DNA of 11,548 nucleotides from Flammula alnicola. Lineage: Eukaryota; Basidiomycota; Agaricomycetes; Agaricales; Strophariaceae. A program made the position numbers and the translations under genes. Every line of letters begins with the position of its first letter. Position 1 is the stretch's first letter. The notes below the pieces were generated by a model. The model was given only the letters and a program-made list of their open reading frames with translations, did no database searches and had not been told where the DNA came from. Below, in pieces: positions 8,482-11,548 of the stretch. Location of the stretch: the NCBI GenBank assembly GCA_015499995.1, contig JADNRV010000836.1:1-11548 (forward strand). The letters run 5' to 3'.

Positions 8482-8599
8482 GACACGCGTCCGACCAAGA
8501 GAAGCACGGAGGGATAAGACATGCTATAGAGAGTATTAGAAAACCACGCGTGGAAAGCTGTTGGAAGGAAAGGACTTACCAAAAGATAGACGAGGTGTC
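8482..8599 (-). other. 3' flank of the minus-strand gene, possible 3'-UTR intron
   Basis: Just after the stop codon the minus strand has a GTAAGT donor (near 8577-8572), a CTAAT-type branch sequence (near 8535) and a CTATAG acceptor (near 8525), so a short 3'-UTR intron, or a continued coding exon if the stop is wrong, is possible. It contains a 10-bp palindrome CCACGCGTGG (8544-8553) and an ACGCGT at 8485-8490. No polyadenylation signal can be named with confidence. Confidence 0.3.
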
Positions 8600-10638
8600 T
8601 TAAACCTCTTCCTCGGAACGGCTACCAAGCGACTCGCCTTCGTCCTCGAGGCGACGGAAGCGGCGCCCGCTGGCGTGAGAAGGACGCGGGGAACCATCCT
8701 CGCTACCCTCGTCGCTAGGGGCTTCTTGGGCCTCCAAGTCTAGTAAGCCCGCGATTTCCGCGTGTTCCGCAGCGTTGGCCGTCTGTTGCTCTTGAGACTC
8801 GCGATATAAACGGTACTGGAGAACGGTGTGTTCCCAGCCAGTAGTGGAGACGTCCTTGAACACATTGGGATCCAAAAAGAGCAGGAGTTCGTCGATTAAA
8901 GGGAGGCCGTGGTGGCCGAGGTCGTTAATGTCAAACTTCGACACGTGCTTCAGCACAAGGTCCACGCACTGCGTACTGGTAAAAACAGAACGGGTCAATG
9001 CGGCTGGGAAATCCTCGTTATATAAATCGATAATGCGCTGGGTAAACTTCCCGGCCAGACGATCGGCTTGCTCGAATGAGGTCTCGGCCTGGCGCGCAGA
9101 GATGAGACCCTGACTGGTATGAAACTGGATGTCCGGAGGTCATCCTGGAAGCCTTGTAATAGGACAATTCAGACAAATAGAAAGTAGGAAGGGCGTGACC
9201 CGACTTACTAGCCAAAGAGTCCCGTCCTAGGGAATACGCGTGCTCGCGATAATGAGCACGCTCCTCAGGGGTCCACACAAAAGAACAGCGGCCACGCTTG
9301 TGATGTTCACAAGGGGCGCAGTGTTCGTTGTACCTGCGGAATTTACAGTGTTCCTGGGTGTCACCCATAACACATGCAAAGCAGGGGGTTTTAATCTGTG
9401 GTCAGCAAAGAGAACGGTCAGGATAAAACTAGGAAGGGAGAGAAGCAGGGAACGTAGCGACATACCTGAGGGCGGAAGCCGCGTCGGAGCGACTTAAGTT
9501 GTGCAGCGTCAATAAAAGGAGGAGGCGCGTTTGCACGTAAACCCGCGGGGGTCTGCTCCCATAGAACACGTGCCTTTTCCAAGAGATCCGTCTGAGACAG
9601 GATCTTGGTACGGGGACGAGAAGGCGCATATTTCGCTCTTTTGGACGTCCCCGCGGAGTCTGGCTGGGCGTCCTCATCTTCGGAAAGAACCACCTTGCTT
9701 TTAGCCAACTGGCGCGCGGAACGGCGTGTGTTGGGCGCGCGTTTACGCTTGCCAGCAGTTTTGAAGATATGGTGGGAGGTGGCGAGGGATCGAGCTCGTC
9801 TAACTCTCCATCTGCAAAAGGGATCAGCGAACTGAAATCTGCAAGAGATGGAATAGCAGCCATAAGGGCAATGCTGGAAGACACGATGATAAAAGATACG
9901 TACCAGGTGTGGCGGATGTAGGCGCCCTCTGGCGGTCAACCTCAGTTTGACGCGCTATTTCGGCCTGGCGCTGGTGTTCCGCCTCCTCCCGTTCTGCTTG
10001 TTCACGCAGAGCAATGGCCCGTTTGCATTCCTCGCGTGCTCGCTGGGCAGCGACCCTACGCTCGCTTTCCTCGCGTTGCTGTTGCATAAACTCTGCCGCT
10101 TGCTTCTGTCTTTTGGGCGTGAAGCTGAGCGCCCCGGGTCTGGGCTGTGGGAAAAACGAAGTCCAGGGGCAGGGCTGCCTAGAAAAATGAAGATAGTCAA
10201 CCTCTACATGACGCAAGCAAAAATGAGAAAACGCGCACGCCGGTCAGGATCATCGAAGATCCACTCCTCGCAGTTCAAAGCGATGCGTTGCTCGGGAGAT
10301 AAGTGCCGCGCGATATTCGCGTGAAGCTGGCGGAGCACGTGGATGGCTTTGGGTATCAAATATTCACTGTCCACGACCTCTGCGAAAGTCAGGAAACGGT
10401 TCTGAAAGATAGAAAGACTGTGTTAACCCAGGAAAGCTGTATAATGATCGAAAAAGGGGACACACACCATAAAGTACATCTGGCTCTGGAGAGCCGCGTA
10501 AGCGGAATCCGCGTCAAGGCCATCTTGTAGACAAATCTTGAGGGCATCGAAGGCGGGACGAATGAACTCATAAATGTCAAAAAGTCCGACGGCGGCGTCG
10601 AGTGAGGGCAAGGGAGAGGGTTCACGAGAGGAAGGCAT
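8600..10638 (-). CDS. Five-exon gene: coiled-coil, Zn2Cys6-like nuclear protein of unknown function, antisense to the element
   Basis: Start ATG 10638. Exons are approximately 10638-10468, 10401-10239, 10178-9904, 9838-9466 and 9395-8600, about 590 codons. Order: helical N-terminus (LPSLDAAVGLFDIYEFIR), exon 2 (VLRQLHANIARHLSPEQR, CEEWIFDDPDRR), a charged coiled coil with QQQREESERRVAAQRAREE (about 10090-9920), a basic nuclear-localisation-like block (GKRKRAPNTRRSARQ) next to LSEDEDAQ, then six cysteines spaced C-x2-C-x8-C-x8-C-x2-C-x7-C (9383-9285) followed by SFVWTPEERAHYREH. The C-terminus is FKDVSTTGWEHTVLQYRLY then an acidic Ser/Glu tail, with stop TAA 8602-8600. One-base frame breaks are evident near 10135, 9755 and 9135. 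The cysteine pattern is close to fungal Zn2Cys6 clusters, whose usual first spacer is x6. DNA binding is inferred. Alternatively it is an ordinary host gene of an expanded basidiomycete family that lies beside the LTR by chance. Confidence 0.75.
9285..9383 (-). other. Six-cysteine Zn2Cys6-like module in exon 5
   Basis: Six cysteines spaced C-x2-C-x8-C-x8-C-x2-C-x7-C, with histidines (EHC, CEHHKRGRC) between the last ones. Both CxxC pairs and the basic residues around them fit a binuclear zinc cluster. The first loop is two residues longer than in classic Zn2Cys6 factors, so it may be a related but separate fold. Confidence 0.6.
9396..9465 (-). other. Intron 4 of the 10638-8600 gene (70 nt)
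   Basis: GTATGT donor after LKSLRRGFRPQ (phase 0), CTGAC branch sequences and CCACAG acceptor. Splicing leads straight into IKTPCFACVMGD, the first cysteines of the zinc module. Confidence 0.75.
9839..9903 (-). other. Intron 3 of the 10638-8600 gene (65 nt)
   Basis: Canonical GTACGT donor after the coiled-coil exon (phase 1) and TCTTGCAG acceptor. Splicing opens DFSSLIPFADGELDELD. A second AG 27 nt downstream is less consistent with the frame. Confidence 0.65.
10179..10238 (-). other. Intron 2 of the 10638-8600 gene (about 60 nt)
   Basis: Candidate GTGCGC donor after WIFDDPDR, branch-like GGTTGAC and TTTCTAG acceptor. Splicing leaves phase 1, which does not enter the coiled-coil frame directly, so either the exact sites differ or one base is wrong in exon 3, for example in the CCCGGGG run near 10135. 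Confidence 0.45.
10402..10467 (-). other. Intron 1 of the 10638-8600 gene (66 nt)
   Basis: GTGTGT donor after 57 codons (phase 0), branch-like GGTTAACAC, and CTTTCAG acceptor. Splicing joins QSQMYFM to NRFLTFAEVV in an open frame. The matching donor in the element A copy is after 54 codons, also phase 0. Confidence 0.7.
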
Positions 10639-11088
10639 TGTAGACGAGGAGTTATGGGCCTAAGGGAGTCGAGTGATGAATAGATTGAAAATGAGCAATG
10701 AAAAGGTTGTTGGATTCAGCAGCAAAATCGCCGCGTTATTTATTGAGTCCAGCCTGGTCTGTGCGCCAATGGCGAACCACGCAGAAATCGGGGACAACAA
10801 TGGGCAAGGTTTTCATGCGTAGAGCCTAAAGCTTGAGCGGTCGGGCCGCTGCACGTACCTTGACTTCTAGACGGGCGCTAAAGCTTGAAGCAAAATATAC
10901 AATGGGCGCGTGTGTGATGGATGACGTCATGATCAAATCTGAGCGTGCAGCATGTGTCGGCTTGATCGGCGCGATGGAATAAGGATCCTAGACAGTGTAG
11001 GAGTGCTTAGCAATCACGGAAAAAGATCCGTGCGGCATTTCGGCCAAACAACCAGGACTTAGGGGGAAACATACTCGGATCACGCGGC
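10639..11088. promoter_or_regulatory. Upstream region of the minus-strand gene with CRE palindrome and direct repeats
   Basis: No gene is seen in this 450-bp spacer. It holds ATGACGTCAT (10921-10930), a perfect palindrome that includes the bZIP/CRE site TGACGTCA, about 283 nt upstream of the ATG at 10638. CTAAAGCTTGA occurs twice (10826-10836 and 10878-10888). A 6-bp hairpin CACGGA/TCCGTG lies at 11015-11032. An AT-rich CAATAAATAA reads on the minus strand near 10745-10736, about 100 nt upstream of the ATG, and could serve as a weak TATA element. Confidence 0.4.
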
Positions 11089-11127
11089 ATTGACTGGGGA
11101 CAGTCAATATTATAAGTGTGGGGGAGA
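11089..11127 (+). other. Second hairpin plus polypurine tract (element B 3' end)
   Basis: ATTGACTG, loop GGGA, CAGTCAAT (11089-11108) make a perfect 8-bp stem; AAGTGTGGGGGAGA (11114-11127) follows. Sequence and spacing match the copy at 7147-7186, while the surrounding DNA is largely different. The next bases, TGATAG, give the TG expected at an LTR start. Confidence 0.75.
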
Positions 11128-11548
11128 TGATAGGGCGCGGCGCGTTCCACCCGTGAAATTTCGCGATTTCCCAATCAATCAAACTATTGCACTAGGATAA
11201 TGAGAGTAGGCAGCATACCTCGTGCTGGCCGACTAAGTGGATTACAGCGGGAAACCACATAACCTAGTACAACGGAAGTAACTATCTACGGTCCGGCGGG
11301 CCTAGCTAGTAAGCTCAGAAGTACGCGTAGAACTAAGGTTGATGCCAAAGAAGCATGACCTCCGTGTGTACCTGCGAATCAAACAAGAGGCTTCGACCGG
11401 AGGAACCCGCGTAGAATGAGAATCCCGAAGCCTGGAGGCGCACAGAGCCTAATATGGATGTGGCGTTAGACGCGTCGATCGCGACCCAAAGAACACGTGA
11501 CTGGACAATGCCCATTGTCCAACGCACCCACCTGTCCGATACCCGCGT
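11128..11548 (+). repeat. Start of the second (element B) 3' LTR, cut by the window end
   Basis: It begins with TG directly after the polypurine tract and shows no gene. It contains ACGCGT at about 11323 and 11470, a CACGTG at 11494-11499, and a 20-bp inverted repeat at 11502-11521 (9-bp arms starting TGGACAATG, 2-bp centre). Only short similarity to the region after 7187 can be seen by eye (GCGCGTTC near the start, AACCCGCGTA). The LTR end is not in the window. Confidence 0.55.

Noticed and set aside
8298..8582. Minus-strand open frame of 94 codons, hydrophobic
   Set aside because: It is read through the four-hairpin A/T-rich block. The apparent membrane-like character comes from T-rich codons, and the frame does not follow in phase from the upstream gene.
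9240..10324. Plus-strand open frames opposite the five-exon gene
   Set aside because: They are shadows of exons that have coherent splice sites, a coiled coil and a cysteine module on the minus strand.
1..11548. CRISPR arrays, rRNA genes, bacterial operons or phage genes
   Set aside because: No regularly spaced repeats, rRNA motifs or ribosome-binding-site-led gene strings are present; the content is eukaryotic and transposon-like throughout.

Overview
The window looks like transposon-rich nuclear DNA of a filamentous fungus, most likely a basidiomycete (Agaricomycetes). The reasons are the style of the Ty3/gypsy Pol protein (YIDD reverse transcriptase, integrase motif SPYNSRANG), the short introns of about 60-70 nt with GTRYGT-type donors, and the absence of bacterial gene signals. 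This assignment is from recognition of the protein style, not from a search.

Layout. Positions 1 to about 5370 (+) hold the 3' part of gag and the whole pol of one Ty3/gypsy element (element A): gag tail and linker, aspartic protease, reverse transcriptase, RNase H, HHCC/DDE integrase, GPY/F-like C-terminus and acidic tail. The reading frame changes about sixteen times, nearly always by one base, with almost no nonsense codons in the frame that carries the protein. The 5' LTR and most of gag lie outside the window. From about 6900 back towards 5780 the minus strand carries a degraded, apparently intron-containing gene facing pol. Then come a perfect hairpin and a G-rich polypurine tract (7147-7186), and about 1.1 kb of non-coding DNA rich in ACGCGT that is presumably LTR or LTR-derived (7187-8280).

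A compositionally foreign block of about 200 bp with four successive hairpins and one CpG follows (8285-8481). Next is a well-supported minus-strand gene of at least five exons (10638 to 8600). It encodes a nuclear-looking protein with a coiled coil, basic clusters, a six-cysteine Zn2Cys6-like module and an acidic tail. Upstream of it are a promoter-like spacer with a CRE palindrome (10921), a second copy of the hairpin plus polypurine tract (11089-11127), and the start of a second LTR (11128 to the end). No gag or pol accompanies this second 3' end (element B).

The main result: both polypurine tracts are preceded by an antisense gene whose first exon is recognisably homologous (LP-x-[FL]-DAAV-x2-[LF]-D-x-Y). 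In both, exon 1 ends in phase 0 after 54 or 57 codons at a GTGYGT donor, with an inferred first intron of 65 or 66 nt. I read this as a retrotransposon family carrying its own antisense, intron-bearing gene for a putative DNA-binding protein between pol and the 3' LTR.
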